NCBI RefSeq assembly: GCF_900696085.1 | Contig: NZ_CAADFC020000004.1 | Location: forward strand, 1,124,985-1,188,984 | Origin: Bradyrhizobium ivorense | GTDB taxonomy: Bacteria; Pseudomonadota; Alphaproteobacteria; Rhizobiales; Xanthobacteraceae | Length of the DNA stretch: 64,000 bases | Direction: 5' to 3' | In this document: piece by piece, positions 1-8,450 of the stretch | Layout of the letters: each line of letters starts with the position of its first letter | Numbering within the stretch: the first letter of the stretch is position 1 | Notes under the pieces: generated by a model | Told to the model about the DNA's origin: nothing | The model's input: only the letters and a program-made list of their open reading frames with translations | Database searches by the model: none | Program-made: the position numbers and the translations under genes

Positions 1-668
1 TAGCCGACCGGCCCGGCATCGGGCGAAACGAAAGTCTGGACGCTGGTGGTGTTGGTCTTCTGCACCCAGCGCGCGCCATGGATGGTGTCGTTGAGCACCA
101 CCAGCACGCCGCGGCCGCGCGATTCCGGCGCAGAGGCGACCCGCATCGCCTCGTAAAGATTGGCCGGACCGTCGGCGCCGATCGCCGTCGAGGGCCGCAT
201 CGAGCCGACCAGCACCACCGGCACGTCGGTGTCGAGCACGTTTTGCAGGAAGAACGCGGTCTCCTCCATCGTGTCGGTGCCGTGCGTGATGACGACACCG
301 TCGACCTCCTTGCTGTCGACAGCGGCGCGGATACGCTTGACGAGGTCGAACCAGACCTTGTCGTTCATGTCCTGCGAGCCGATCGAGGCGATCTGCTCGG
401 CCGAGATCCGGGCGAGCTTGTCGATCCCGGGAATTGCGGCAACCAGGTCCGCCGAGTTCACCTTGCCCGAGTCATAGGCGTTGCCGGCGCGCGCACTGGC
501 CTGCCCGGCAATGGTGCCGCCGGTGCCGAGCACCAGCACCCGCGCCAGCGTGGTGTCCGAGGCGCGCTGTGCGGCGGCGGGCGACGCAAGCAAGCCGATC
601 ATGAGGACGAAAGCGGCGCCGATGGTCGTCAGCGCAAAACGGGTCGATCGAAGCGAGTGAGGCGTCAT
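1..668 (-). CDS. ansB: Type II L-asparaginase, C-terminus cut by window edge
   Basis: Translating the minus strand from the ATG at 668 gives a signal peptide (hydrophobic stretch about residues 10-33, ending ASPAAAQ) and then the asparaginase core. The catalytic threonine motif GTGGTIAG and the second active-site motif HGTDTMEET are both visible, as is NTTSVQTFVSPDAGP, typical of bacterial periplasmic asparaginases. The enzyme hydrolyses asparagine to aspartate and ammonia in the periplasm. The gene runs off the left edge, so about 222 residues are seen and the last third is missing. It is transcribed away from the acyl-CoA dehydrogenase gene; the shared 202-bp gap holds both promoters. The family call is secure. 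Confidence 0.93.
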   Translation of the reverse strand, partial: MTPHSLRSTRFALTTIGAAFVLMIGLLASPAAAQRASDTTLARVLVLGTGGTIAGQASARAGNAYDSGKVNSADLVAAIPGIDKLARISAEQIASIGSQDMNDKVWFDLVKRIRAAVDSKEVDGVVITHGTDTMEETAFFLQNVLDTDVPVVLVGSMRPSTAIGADGPANLYEAMRVASAPESRGRGVLVVLNDTIHGARWVQKTNTTSVQTFVSPDAGPVG

Positions 669-870
669 TGCTTTCCCCCAGCGACACATTGGCCTGCCAC
701 AACTCGTGGTTTTGTCGCGCAACAAATGGACAAACTTGCGGCAGACCATGTGACCGGCGGAATGCTCAGCCTCAATCCAGCCTTTCAGGATTCCTGCAGG
801 GTAAAACCTTGACATCGCCGGGACGGCGGCGCAAACGTTTTTCGAAGATTATTCGAATTTTTGGTGCACG

Positions 871-2043
871 ATGCATTTTCAGCTTCCCGACGATCTCCTC
901 GTCCTGCAGGGCCGGATGCGTGAATTCGTACAGACCGAGCTCAAACCGCACGACCGGGCAATCGAGGAGACCGGCGAGGTGCCGGAAGTCGCGATGGCCG
1001 GCCTGCGCAAAATGGGATTGTTCGGCACCAACACGCCGAAGCAATTCGGCGGCCTTGGGCTCACGATGCTGGGCAGCTGCATCGCGATCGAGGAGCTGGC
1101 GAAGGCCCATACCGCCTTCTACTATTTGAGCGGCGTCAACGTTCACATCGGCTCGAAGGCGATCGAGCTGTTCGCCAAGTCCGAGGTTCGCGACCGCTGG
1201 CTGCCCGAGCTCGCCAGCGGACGGGTGATCGGCGCCTTCGCGCTGACCGAGCCGAATGCCGGCTCCGACGTGGCGCGGATCCAGACCACGGCACGGCGCG
1301 ATCGCGACCGCTACATCCTCGACGGCACCAAGACCTACATCACCAACGCGCCGGTCGCCGGCGTCTTCACCGTGTTCGCCACGCTCGATCCATCCGCCGG
1401 CGCCAGGGGCATTGCGGCGTTCGCCGTCGACGCCAAGACGCCGGGCCTCGGCATCGGCCGCGTGGTCGAGATGGTCGCCGGGCGCGGCTCGGCGCATGCC
1501 GAGGTGATCTTCGAGAACTGCCGTGTGCCGCGCGAGAACCTGCTGGGTCAGGAAGGCGAAGGCTTTGCCATCGCGATGCGGTGCCTGGATGCGGGGCGCA
1601 CGCATTGGGGCGCCTATTGCGTCGGCGCGGCGAGCCAGCTGTTGGACTATGCCCTCGACCATGTCTCCGCGCGCGAGGCGTTCGGACGCAAGCTGCGCGA
1701 CCACCAGGGCATCGAATGGCAGATCGCCGACATGGCGAGCGCGCTGCACGCCGCGCGCCTCGTCGCCTATGAGGCGGCCTGGCGCTACGACCAGGGCGAC
1801 GCGGCGGCCCGAACCGCGGCGGCGGCGCTGTCGAAATACACCGGCGCCGACATGGTGCAGCGCGTTGCCGACACCACCATGCAGCTGTTCGGTGGTGCCG
1901 GTTATTCCAGAGACCTGCCGATTGAACGGATCTGGCGGGAAACCCGGGTGGTCCGCATCCTGGATGGCACATCCGAGATCATGCGCCAGATCATCGCCCG
2001 CAACGCGTTCCGGGCCCATGAACGGCGCAATGCGCCGCCCTGA
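871..2043 (+). CDS. Acyl-CoA dehydrogenase (FAD), with Asp at the usual catalytic Glu position
   Basis: A 390-residue protein with the usual length and order of acyl-CoA dehydrogenase domains: helical N-terminal domain, central beta domain (ALTEPNAGSD, GTKTYITNAPVA) and C-terminal FAD-binding helical domain (REAFGRKL, LFGGAGYSRDLPIERIWRE). The family oxidises acyl-CoA thioesters at the alpha-beta bond and passes electrons to ETF. The catalytic base normally sits in a Y-E-G-T motif; here the matching stretch reads ILDGTSEI, putting Asp at about residue 365. Aspartate variants exist in some branches, so the protein may still be active, but the substrate class cannot be assigned. It is followed 90 bp downstream by a TetR gene on the same strand, probably its regulator. 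Confidence 0.92.
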   Translation: MHFQLPDDLLVLQGRMREFVQTELKPHDRAIEETGEVPEVAMAGLRKMGLFGTNTPKQFGGLGLTMLGSCIAIEELAKAHTAFYYLSGVNVHIGSKAIELFAKSEVRDRWLPELASGRVIGAFALTEPNAGSDVARIQTTARRDRDRYILDGTKTYITNAPVAGVFTVFATLDPSAGARGIAAFAVDAKTPGLGIGRVVEMVAGRGSAHAEVIFENCRVPRENLLGQEGEGFAIAMRCLDAGRTHWGAYCVGAASQLLDYALDHVSAREAFGRKLRDHQGIEWQIADMASALHAARLVAYEAAWRYDQGDAAARTAAAALSKYTGADMVQRVADTTMQLFGGAGYSRDLPIERIWRETRVVRILDGTSEIMRQIIARNAFRAHERRNAPP

Positions 2044-2133
2044 TGGCAGACCCGCGCTGTATCCGATGGCAATAGCGCTTGGTGTTCTCCTGTCCCTGCC
2101 TTACTCTTTTTCGGGGGACGCGAGGAAACGCCG

Positions 2134-2748
2134 GTGGCTTCGGGGACGACACTCAAGCTCAAGCAGCAGCGCAGCCGTGAGCGGCGCGAGCAGATCCTTG
2201 CCGCGGCGACAAAACTGTTCGGCGAGCGGGGCATCGACGGCACCTCGCTCACCGACATCGCCGCGGCGGCCAAGGTGCCGCTGTCCAGCCTCTACGATTA
2301 CTTCGAGGACAAGCGGGCGCTGGTGCTGGAGGTGCCCGAGGGCAATTTCGAAGCGCTGTATCAGAAGACCGAGCCGCTGCTGGTGAAGGGCGGCGACGCC
2401 GTCGAGCAGCTGCGCATCATCTTCATGACCAACTTCGAATACATCAGGGAGAATCCGAGCTGGGGCCGCGTGTTCTTCCTCGAGATCTGGCCGAGCGTCC
2501 TCGCCTCGGAGCCGCGGGTCAAGAAGGCGGTCGACAAATACGCGCTGCGCTACGTGCAGCTGATCAAGCAGGCGATCCGCGCCGGCACCTATCGCAAGAA
2601 TCTCGATCCCTACACCGCGATGTCGCTGATGATGGGCGGGATGTGCCACCTCACTGCGGTCTGGCTGCTGTACGGCCGCAAATACGATCTGGTGAAGAAG
2701 GGCAAGGCGCTGTTCACGACGCTGCATAACGGCTTCGTGCAGCGTTAA
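2134..2748 (+). CDS. TetR/AcrR family transcriptional regulator
   Basis: A 204-residue protein with a GTG start. The N-terminal helix-turn-helix domain covers about residues 10-58 (RREQILAAATKLF, GIDGTSLTDIAAAAKV, SSLYDYFEDKRAL), the classic TetR DNA-binding layout. The C-terminal region is all-helical and would bind ligand. It lies directly after the acyl-CoA dehydrogenase gene on the same strand, so an acyl-CoA or fatty-acid-like effector and local control of that enzyme are reasonable inferences. No clear palindromic operator was found by eye in the 90-bp gap. Confidence 0.9.
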   Translation: MASGTTLKLKQQRSRERREQILAAATKLFGERGIDGTSLTDIAAAAKVPLSSLYDYFEDKRALVLEVPEGNFEALYQKTEPLLVKGGDAVEQLRIIFMTNFEYIRENPSWGRVFFLEIWPSVLASEPRVKKAVDKYALRYVQLIKQAIRAGTYRKNLDPYTAMSLMMGGMCHLTAVWLLYGRKYDLVKKGKALFTTLHNGFVQR

Positions 2749-2913
2749 CACCTCCCGGTGTTTAGCTGTCGTCCATGCGAAAGCAGGGACGACAGCGTGG
2801 TCGAGAAGATAGTCTTCGCACCCCCTACACAGCTGTCTCGATCATGCTCTAGTATGACTGGCGGAGACCGCGCGAACCTGATGTCGCGGCGATCGGGCAA
2901 GGGGAATGAACCG

Positions 2914-4068
2914 ATGGACGTGAGGGCTGTCCTGCCGCCGCGCGGACGCGACTATCGCCTGGATCTGCTGCGCGGGTTCGCCAACTGGGCGATCTATCTC
3001 GATCACATCCCGAACAACGCGGTCAACTGGATCACGCAGAAGAACTTCGGCTTCAGCGACGCCGCCGACCTGTTCGTGTTCATCTCCGGCTACACCGCCT
3101 CGTTCGTCTATGCGCGGATCATGATGGAGCGCGGCTTCGTGATCGGCGCCACCCGCCTGGTCAAGCGGGCCTGGCAGATCTATGTCGCGCATGTCCTGCT
3201 GTTCGTGATCTACATCGCCGAGATCGGTTATCTCGCGCAGCACTACCACGACCCGAACCTGGAGAACGAATTCAACGTCGCGGGCTTCATGCACAACCCG
3301 GCCGAGACGCTGTATCAGGGCCTGCTGCTGGCGTTCAAGCCGGTCAACATGGACGTGCTGCCGCTCTATATCGCGCTGATGCTGGTATATCCGCTGGTGC
3401 TCGCAATGATGTTGCGGCGGCTCAATCTGACGCTTCTGCTGTCGTTCCTGCTCTATCTCGCCGCACGCCATTTCGGCTGGAACGTGCCGGCCTATCCGAG
3501 CGGCTCGTGGTACTTCAATCCGTTCTGCTGGCAGTTCCTGTTCGTGTTCGGCGGCTGGTTCGCGCTTGGCGGCGCCAGCGAGTCGATAAAATTCATCCGC
3601 TCGCGCGCCTTCCTGGTGCTGGGTGCGGCCTATCTGCTGTTCGCGCTGGTGATGACGCTGGCGGGGCGCTTCCCCGAGCTCGGGCAGGCGATGCCGGCCT
3701 GGCTCTACGATGCGTTCAATCCGAACGACAAGACCAACCTCGCGCCCTATCGCGTGCTGCACTTCGTGGTGCTCGCCTTCTTCGTCACCCGCTATTTGCC
3801 GCGCGAGTGGGTCGGCTACGAATGGCCGATCTTCCAGCCCATCATCAAGTGTGGCCAGCAGTCGCTCGAGGTGTTCTGCTCCGGCGTGTTCCTTGCCGTC
3901 GTCGCCCACGTGATCCTGGTCGAGGTTTCCGGCAGTCTGTGGATGCAGATCCTGGTCAGCGTGATCGGCATCGTGCTGATGACGATACTCGCCTATTACC
4001 GCTCCTGGTCGAAGAAGGTCGACAAGGCGCCGGCAAAGGCACCGGCAGCGGTGAAGCTGGCGGAGTAG
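2914..4068 (+). CDS. opgC: OpgC-like integral membrane acyltransferase
   Basis: About 384 residues from the ATG at 2914, preceded by the purine-rich AAGGGGAA; an in-frame ATG at 2881 is an alternative. The opening RDYRLDLLRGFANWAIYLDH is characteristic of the OpgC family, acyltransferase-3-like proteins with around ten membrane segments. In the family, OpgC succinylates osmoregulated periplasmic glucans at the inner membrane. Hydrophobic segments recur through the whole protein, and the C-terminus is a Lys/Ala/Pro-rich cytoplasmic tail (KKVDKAPAKAPA). No other glucan gene (opgG, opgH) is nearby, so the exact acceptor is uncertain. Confidence 0.85.
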   Translation: MDVRAVLPPRGRDYRLDLLRGFANWAIYLDHIPNNAVNWITQKNFGFSDAADLFVFISGYTASFVYARIMMERGFVIGATRLVKRAWQIYVAHVLLFVIYIAEIGYLAQHYHDPNLENEFNVAGFMHNPAETLYQGLLLAFKPVNMDVLPLYIALMLVYPLVLAMMLRRLNLTLLLSFLLYLAARHFGWNVPAYPSGSWYFNPFCWQFLFVFGGWFALGGASESIKFIRSRAFLVLGAAYLLFALVMTLAGRFPELGQAMPAWLYDAFNPNDKTNLAPYRVLHFVVLAFFVTRYLPREWVGYEWPIFQPIIKCGQQSLEVFCSGVFLAVVAHVILVEVSGSLWMQILVSVIGIVLMTILAYYRSWSKKVDKAPAKAPAAVKLAE

Positions 4069-4082
4069 ATCCCTGCCCTTAT

Positions 4083-4232
4083 GCCTCTCCGCGCCTGCGG
4101 GGAGAGGCCGGATCGCATCGAAGATGCGATCCGGGTGAGGGGGAGCCTCCGCAAATCCACCTGTCAGCGAGTTCGAGGAGATAGCCCCTCACCCCAACCC
4201 TCTCCCCGTAAGAACGAGGTGAGGGGGCGCAG
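4083..4232. repeat. Dispersed intergenic palindromic repeat, copy 1
   Basis: A roughly 150-bp element with several nested inverted repeats, including CGGATCGCATC facing GATGCGATCCG around 4109-4133 and CTCTCC/GGAGAG arms at both ends. A related copy lies in opposite orientation at 8451-8607. It sits downstream of the OpgC-like gene and probably folds strongly in RNA. Several long spurious open frames cross it on both strands and should not be taken as genes. Confidence 0.8.
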
Positions 4233-4484
4233 TGTCGTCTGCGGCTGCTGCTCAGCTTGATCTCATCACGTCTTGCTCCGCGCCCCGCGGCGGCCATCGC
4301 GAGATTTTGCAAAGCGATGCGCATCGTCCGACGACAGATTGCCGCACGCGTCGGATCCCCGCTCCCGTCATTGGCCTGCACGACGACACATCCGTTGCGC
4401 AATTTGCGGGGAACAAGGTGGATTGAGCCTCGTTGCGGTAGCAGACGCCACGCGCTGCCGGATCGACCACGATGGGAGAACGCC

Positions 4485-4916
4485 GTGGAGAGCAATATCA
4501 AAGACCTGTTTGACGCCTACGAGCGCTTCTTCGGCCGCGCGCTTGCCGGCGAGGCCGCGATGGGTGAGGCGGAATCGTTCTATGCCGCCGAATTCATTGC
4601 GGCGTCGCCGAACGGAGTCATGACCGGAAAGAACGATGCGCGGCTGAGGCAGGTGATGGCCGAAGGCTATGCCCGCTACCGGTCAATCGGAACCAAGGCC
4701 ATGCAGATCCGACATCTACGGATCTCGCCAATCGACGAACAGCACTGCGTCACCCACGTCGCCTGGCGGGCGAGCTATACGCGCAAGGGCCTGCCCGATG
4801 TGACGATCGACTTCGAGGTGCATTACCTGGTGCAGCAACTCGGCACGCAGGCGAAGATCTTCGGCTGGGTATCGGGCGACGAGCAGGCCGTCCTGCAACA
4901 GCACGGCATCATCTGA
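4485..4916 (+). CDS. NTF2-like (SnoaL-type fold) small protein, function unknown
   Basis: About 143 residues from a GTG at 4485, with GGGAGAA five bases upstream; the open frame extends further upstream but crosses non-coding sequence. Helix-rich N-terminus (LFDAYERFFGRAL) and alternating strands (CVTHVAWRASY, TIDFEVHYLVQQ, KIFGWVSGDEQ) fit the cone-shaped NTF2-like fold used by SnoaL-type isomerases and by many proteins without known function. No catalytic residues can be assigned. It stands alone between a repeat and the MarR regulator, so context gives no help. Confidence 0.72.
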   Translation: MESNIKDLFDAYERFFGRALAGEAAMGEAESFYAAEFIAASPNGVMTGKNDARLRQVMAEGYARYRSIGTKAMQIRHLRISPIDEQHCVTHVAWRASYTRKGLPDVTIDFEVHYLVQQLGTQAKIFGWVSGDEQAVLQQHGII

Positions 4917-5239
4917 AGCCCGCCGGCCCAAGGCAAAGGTCGACCCCAAAATTGCAGGTTTACCCCTGCTCATTCGTCTTATCAGTGGAGAGACCTCGTC
5001 GGCGGAAAACGCCAGCACTTTCGACTGAAATTTTCTGAAGATTTTGGCGCCGCCTTTTACTCGAATTTCCGTCGCGGCCCTCTAGCTGCAGCGCCGAAAG
5101 TTCCCATCTCCAGAACGGAGCGGCGCCCCTTCAGCGGTCATTCTCTCGGCCGGTTACGGACTACGCGAGCATTTCGGTCGCATCGACCTCATTTGCGCTG
5201 CGGGCGGCTCAATAAGACAAAGCTTTATTCGGCCCTGGA
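4917..5239. other. Intergenic region, no gene seen
   Basis: This 323-bp stretch carries no convincing open frame. It must contain the promoter for the downstream MarR gene. A short self-complementary patch, AAAGCTTT at about 5218-5225, lies just before that gene's start and could be part of an operator, but this is weak. Confidence 0.5.
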
Positions 5240-5824
5240 ATGGAAATGAGCGTAGCACGCGAGTCGATCGAGTTACTGGGCCAGCTGGCGCGGATCCTGT
5301 GGTTTGAAGGCACCAGGCACGGACTGCGCGACCGCGAATGGATGGCGCTGCGCTTCCTCTCCCGCGCCAACCGCTTCTCCAGAACGCCGTCGGCGCTGGC
5401 GAGCTATGTCGGCACCACCCGAGGCACCGCGTCCTTCATCATCAACGAGCTTGAACGGCTGGGATATCTGGAGCGCAAGCCCTCCGCCGAGGACAAGCGC
5501 TCTGTGATGCTCAACGTCACACAGCCGGGCAGGAAGTTCCTGGCGCGCGATCCCGTCAAGGCGCTGGTCGACGCGCTCGGCGTGCTCGACCAGGACAGCA
5601 AGCTGCATTTCCGCGACACGCTCCGCCATGTGCTCGATCAATCCGACGAGGCCGATCGCAAGCACCATGCCGATGTCTGCAAGCGCTGCATCTTCCTCAG
5701 GGAGGACCGCACGACCATCGCCGGCAAGACAGTGGTGGAATTCACCTGCCGGCTGTTTCGCGCCGGGATCGCCGAGGCGGAGACCGATCTGCTGTGCACG
5801 AGCTTCGAGCATCACCGGCCCTAA
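5240..5824 (+). CDS. MarR-type regulator with four-cysteine C-terminal extension (copy 1)
   Basis: A 194-residue winged-helix protein; an in-frame ATG at 5246 is an alternative start. The MarR-like domain covers about residues 25-100 (LRDREWMALRFLSRANRFSR, wing ERKPSAEDKRSVML). The unusual part is the C-terminus, where four cysteines are arranged C-x2-C-x19-C-x15-C (CKRCIFL, FTCRLF, LLCTSF). The paralogue at 42981-43613 keeps exactly the same spacing. Such a cluster could bind zinc or iron-sulfur, or act as a thiol switch; this is inference. The two paralogues sit on either side of the flagellar locus, suggesting but not proving a role in motility control. Confidence 0.85.
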   Translation: MEMSVARESIELLGQLARILWFEGTRHGLRDREWMALRFLSRANRFSRTPSALASYVGTTRGTASFIINELERLGYLERKPSAEDKRSVMLNVTQPGRKFLARDPVKALVDALGVLDQDSKLHFRDTLRHVLDQSDEADRKHHADVCKRCIFLREDRTTIAGKTVVEFTCRLFRAGIAEAETDLLCTSFEHHRP

Positions 5825-5891
5825 AGCACGATGAGATTGGGTTGAATCGTCATCGCGCTTTTAGTCGCGGCGGCCAACGCAAGCGTCGTGA

Positions 5892-6851
5892 TCACGGCGT
5901 CGGCTTGCGCGCCGAGTAGATCGCCCCGCTGCCGCACAGCACGACCAGGCGTCCGTTCTCGTTTCTGATGTCCTCGATGCGGCCGAGCCCGGGCACCTGC
6001 TGGCCGAGCATGGCCTCGACCACGCCGTTCGGTCCCTGCAGGATGGCAATGCCTTCATAGGCCTGGCGAACCGTCCAGCCCTTGACCACCTTGCGCGGCG
6101 CCTGTGCGTGCTCGGGCGGCGATACCGAACCGGTGACGCTGATGTCGGCAGCCGCGGCGGCCGACGCCAGCATCGGCATCGCCTGCGCCGATGGCTGCGA
6201 TTGCGGCGCGACCGGCGCGGCCGCCTGGGCCTGCGCTTGCGCCAGCCTGTCGAGCTTTACCGTCGAGGACGAGCTGACCCGCTCGATGCGGTCCAGATTC
6301 TCAGCGAACCGGCCGAAGCGATCGTTGGTCGCCTTGCTCGACTGATCGACCGCCGTGCGCAAGCCGTCGAGGTTTTCGGTGACGCCCGACATCTGCTTGC
6401 GCAGCTGCGCCACCGTATCGCGCAGGCTCCTGATCTCGGCATTGGCCGCGGTGTTGGTCGGCGCCGGCTGCATGGTGATGAGGTAGGCCATGACGCCCGT
6501 GCAGACGCTGACCACGACGCCGACGGCAACCGCGAGGCTTGCGAGCGGCACCACCCAGGGCGGGCGCGGCGGCGGCGGCTTGGCCACGATCACGGCAGGC
6601 CGCACCACGGCCGGCGCGGGTGTCGAGATCGCCATCTTGTCCATGCGCGCCTTGGCCCGAATGCGCTTGAGACCCTCGAGCGCCTGCTTTGCCAGCACTT
6701 CGTCGGCCGTCGCGGTCGAAGCCTTCGCACCTGTCGCAGGGCTAGCGGTCTGCGTCGAAGCCTGCTTCGGGTCGCGCGGCTCGGTGGCCTGCTTCGCCGC
6801 CCCTAGCGTATTCACGGTGTCATTGGGACGAGCTTTGCCGCCGGACGACAT
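5892..6851 (-). CDS. Membrane-anchored periplasmic protein with coiled coil, function unknown
   Basis: A 319-residue protein I do not recognise. It starts with a roughly 100-residue low-complexity Ala/Thr/Pro-rich cytoplasmic stretch. One transmembrane segment follows near residues 101-127 (PLASLAVAVGVVVSVCTGVM), then a helical coiled-coil region (EIRSLRDTVAQLRKQM, NLDGLRTAVDQSSKA), a Gln/Ala linker, and a small C-terminal domain (VVKGWTVRQAYEGIAIL, GQQVPGLGRIEDIRNENG). The start has GGAG about nine bases upstream. It is convergent with the upstream MarR gene and divergent from lafR across a long regulatory gap. The topology suggests an envelope protein that binds something in the periplasm. 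Confidence 0.75.
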   Translation of the reverse strand: MSSGGKARPNDTVNTLGAAKQATEPRDPKQASTQTASPATGAKASTATADEVLAKQALEGLKRIRAKARMDKMAISTPAPAVVRPAVIVAKPPPPRPPWVVPLASLAVAVGVVVSVCTGVMAYLITMQPAPTNTAANAEIRSLRDTVAQLRKQMSGVTENLDGLRTAVDQSSKATNDRFGRFAENLDRIERVSSSSTVKLDRLAQAQAQAAAPVAPQSQPSAQAMPMLASAAAAADISVTGSVSPPEHAQAPRKVVKGWTVRQAYEGIAILQGPNGVVEAMLGQQVPGLGRIEDIRNENGRLVVLCGSGAIYSARKPTP

Positions 6852-7663
6852 CTGAAATGCTCCGCCTCGATTTGATTCTGCTGAGCGAGGCTAGTTGCCA
6901 AAGCTTGCCCGAAGCCGGTGCACGGCAAGACGTCGATGCGACGTTGCAAGCTCAATGCAGTTCGACACATCCAAGGCAAAGATGAGTCTGAAAAGACACA
7001 CCGCCGCCGCAAGATTTAAGAAAGTCTATTTGCACCGCGACACCTCGGCGAAGCTTCGCGGTGCCGCGCGGCGTTTCAGGCGTCAATCCGGGATTGCAAA
7101 CCGCTCAACGAGCGCGAGGACGAACCCGTTCAAACTGCTCGGATTTCACCGCCACTTAACAAGATCAAACGATGCGCGAATAGATATAGTTCGATTTCCA
7201 AACCAATTGGTATTCATCGAAACACCAAGAAACGATCAGTAAACAACAATAACATAAAGCAAGTTTACCAACAGATTCGTTTCGTGCGCTTGATCAGAAA
7301 TTGCCAGTTGTTACGGTTTGCCTAGTGATTCTCGCCAGTTGGCGAGGAGAAACTGACACAGATCACAGCGCTGATTGGACACGATCAGCCAGTTGGCGCA
7401 ACCGTTCTAGGTCGTTTCTCAACAGCTTCGCGCGGTGATCCGTAAGACACCCGCCAGGCATCATGTCGTAGCGTTCGGTATCGGCGTCGAAGTAACAGGC
7501 CTGCAAGCGCAGGCGCTGAATGCGTAGGGCTGCCTGCGAACAACTCAACCAGAACAACCGTTCGCAGGGGAATGTCGTCAAACAGCATGGCTGCCCGCGC
7601 CGGGCATCACAACAAACCAACCGGCCGGGTCTCAGCGAGTGCGAAACAGGGGCGAAAAACTAA
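6852..7663. other. Long intergenic region upstream of lafR
   Basis: This 812-bp gap separates the divergent membrane-protein gene and lafR. Short open frames exist on both strands, but none has a convincing start, ribosome site or recognisable product. The stretch from about 7150 to 7330 is clearly more AT-rich than its surroundings, as expected of a promoter region. A triple repeat motif (7303-7395) is listed separately. The length suggests extensive control of lafR, possibly with a long 5' leader. Confidence 0.6.
7303..7395. promoter_or_regulatory. Three copies of GCCAGTTG upstream of lafR
   Basis: The octamer GCCAGTTG occurs at 7303-7310, 7334-7341 and 7388-7395. The middle copy lies inside the perfect inverted repeat CTCGCCA-GT-TGGCGAG (7331-7346), and the third keeps part of it (GCCAGTTGGCG). 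The first two copies are 31 bp apart, close to three helical turns, so one protein could bind both on the same DNA face. They sit about 270-360 bp upstream of the lafR start. The binding protein is unknown. Confidence 0.4.
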
Positions 7664-8434
7664 ATGTATATCATCGTTGATGACCGCGAGAGCGTCACGA
7701 ACAGCTATGTTGGAGGCCTGGTTCGTGAAGGCGTTTCATCGATCGGCTTCTCTTCCAACGAATTCTGGGACTGGCTGCGAACCGCAAGTGAACCCGACCT
7801 GGCGGCCGTGGACGCCTTCCTGGTCGGAGAATTCGACGCGCGCGGCAGCCTGCCGCGGGCGGTGCGCCGGCGATCGTCGGCGCCGATCATCGCCATGAGC
7901 AGCCAGAAGATGCTGAAGAGCACGCTGGAGCTGTTCGAGTCCGGCGTCGACGACGTCGTGCACGTGCCGATTCACCTGCGCGAGATTCTGGCGAGGACCG
8001 CGGCGATCGCACGCCGCCGGCTCGGCGACGCGCCGCGGCCGTGCGAGACCCGCATCCAGGTGTTCTTCAACGGGCGCGATCCCGAGATCGGCGGCCGTGC
8101 CCTCACCTTGCCGCGCCGCGAGCTGCGGATTCTCGAATACATGGTCAGCAACCACGGCAAGTGGATCACCAAGACGCAGATCTTCAACGCGGTCTACGGC
8201 ATCTTCGAGTCGACATTCGACGAGAGCGTGATCGAGAGCCATGTCAGCAAGCTGCGCAAGAAGCTGCGCGACCGTCTCGGCTTCGACGCCATCGTGGCGC
8301 GGCGCTATGTCGGCTACCGGCTCGACATCCCGGCCAATGATCCGATCGAGCTGCAGGTGGCGGATTTCGGCAATGTCAGCATGCGCATGAACAGGACCCC
8401 GGCGGGTCCGGCGATGTACTCCGCCGGCAGCTAG
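7664..8434 (+). CDS. lafR: FtcR/LafR-type response regulator, flagellar master regulator
   Basis: A 256-residue OmpR-type protein. The N-terminal receiver-like domain covers about residues 1-125 (IIVDDRESV acidic pair, putative phospho-Asp in AAVDAFLV). The C-terminal winged helix covers about 135-225 (LPRRELRILEYMVSN, KTQIFNAVYG, ESHVSKLRKKLRDRLG, RYVGYRLD). The DNA-binding half closely matches Brucella FtcR, a flagellar master regulator, and its Bradyrhizobium relative LafR, which activates lateral-flagellar genes. The lysine expected near the end of the receiver (usually K-P) is replaced by valine (HVPIHLREIL), so phosphorylation may be altered or lost. No histidine kinase lies in the window. 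It is convergent with the flagellar genes to its right. Confidence 0.88.
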   Translation: MYIIVDDRESVTNSYVGGLVREGVSSIGFSSNEFWDWLRTASEPDLAAVDAFLVGEFDARGSLPRAVRRRSSAPIIAMSSQKMLKSTLELFESGVDDVVHVPIHLREILARTAAIARRRLGDAPRPCETRIQVFFNGRDPEIGGRALTLPRRELRILEYMVSNHGKWITKTQIFNAVYGIFESTFDESVIESHVSKLRKKLRDRLGFDAIVARRYVGYRLDIPANDPIELQVADFGNVSMRMNRTPAGPAMYSAGS

Positions 8435-8450
8435 CGGCGATATGACGGCG

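Noticed and set aside
78-812. A 244-codon plus-strand frame and a minus-strand frame at 472-702
   Set aside because: Both are shadows of the asparaginase gene, whose minus-strand frame shows the true catalytic motifs.
4079-4501. Open frames on both strands between the OpgC-like and NTF2-like genes
   Set aside because: They run through the structured repeat and have low-complexity Arg/Ser-rich products.
6895-7620. Frames at 6895-7242 (plus) and 7363-7620 (minus) upstream of lafR
   Set aside because: No ribosome site, no recognisable protein, and overlap with AT-rich promoter-like sequence.
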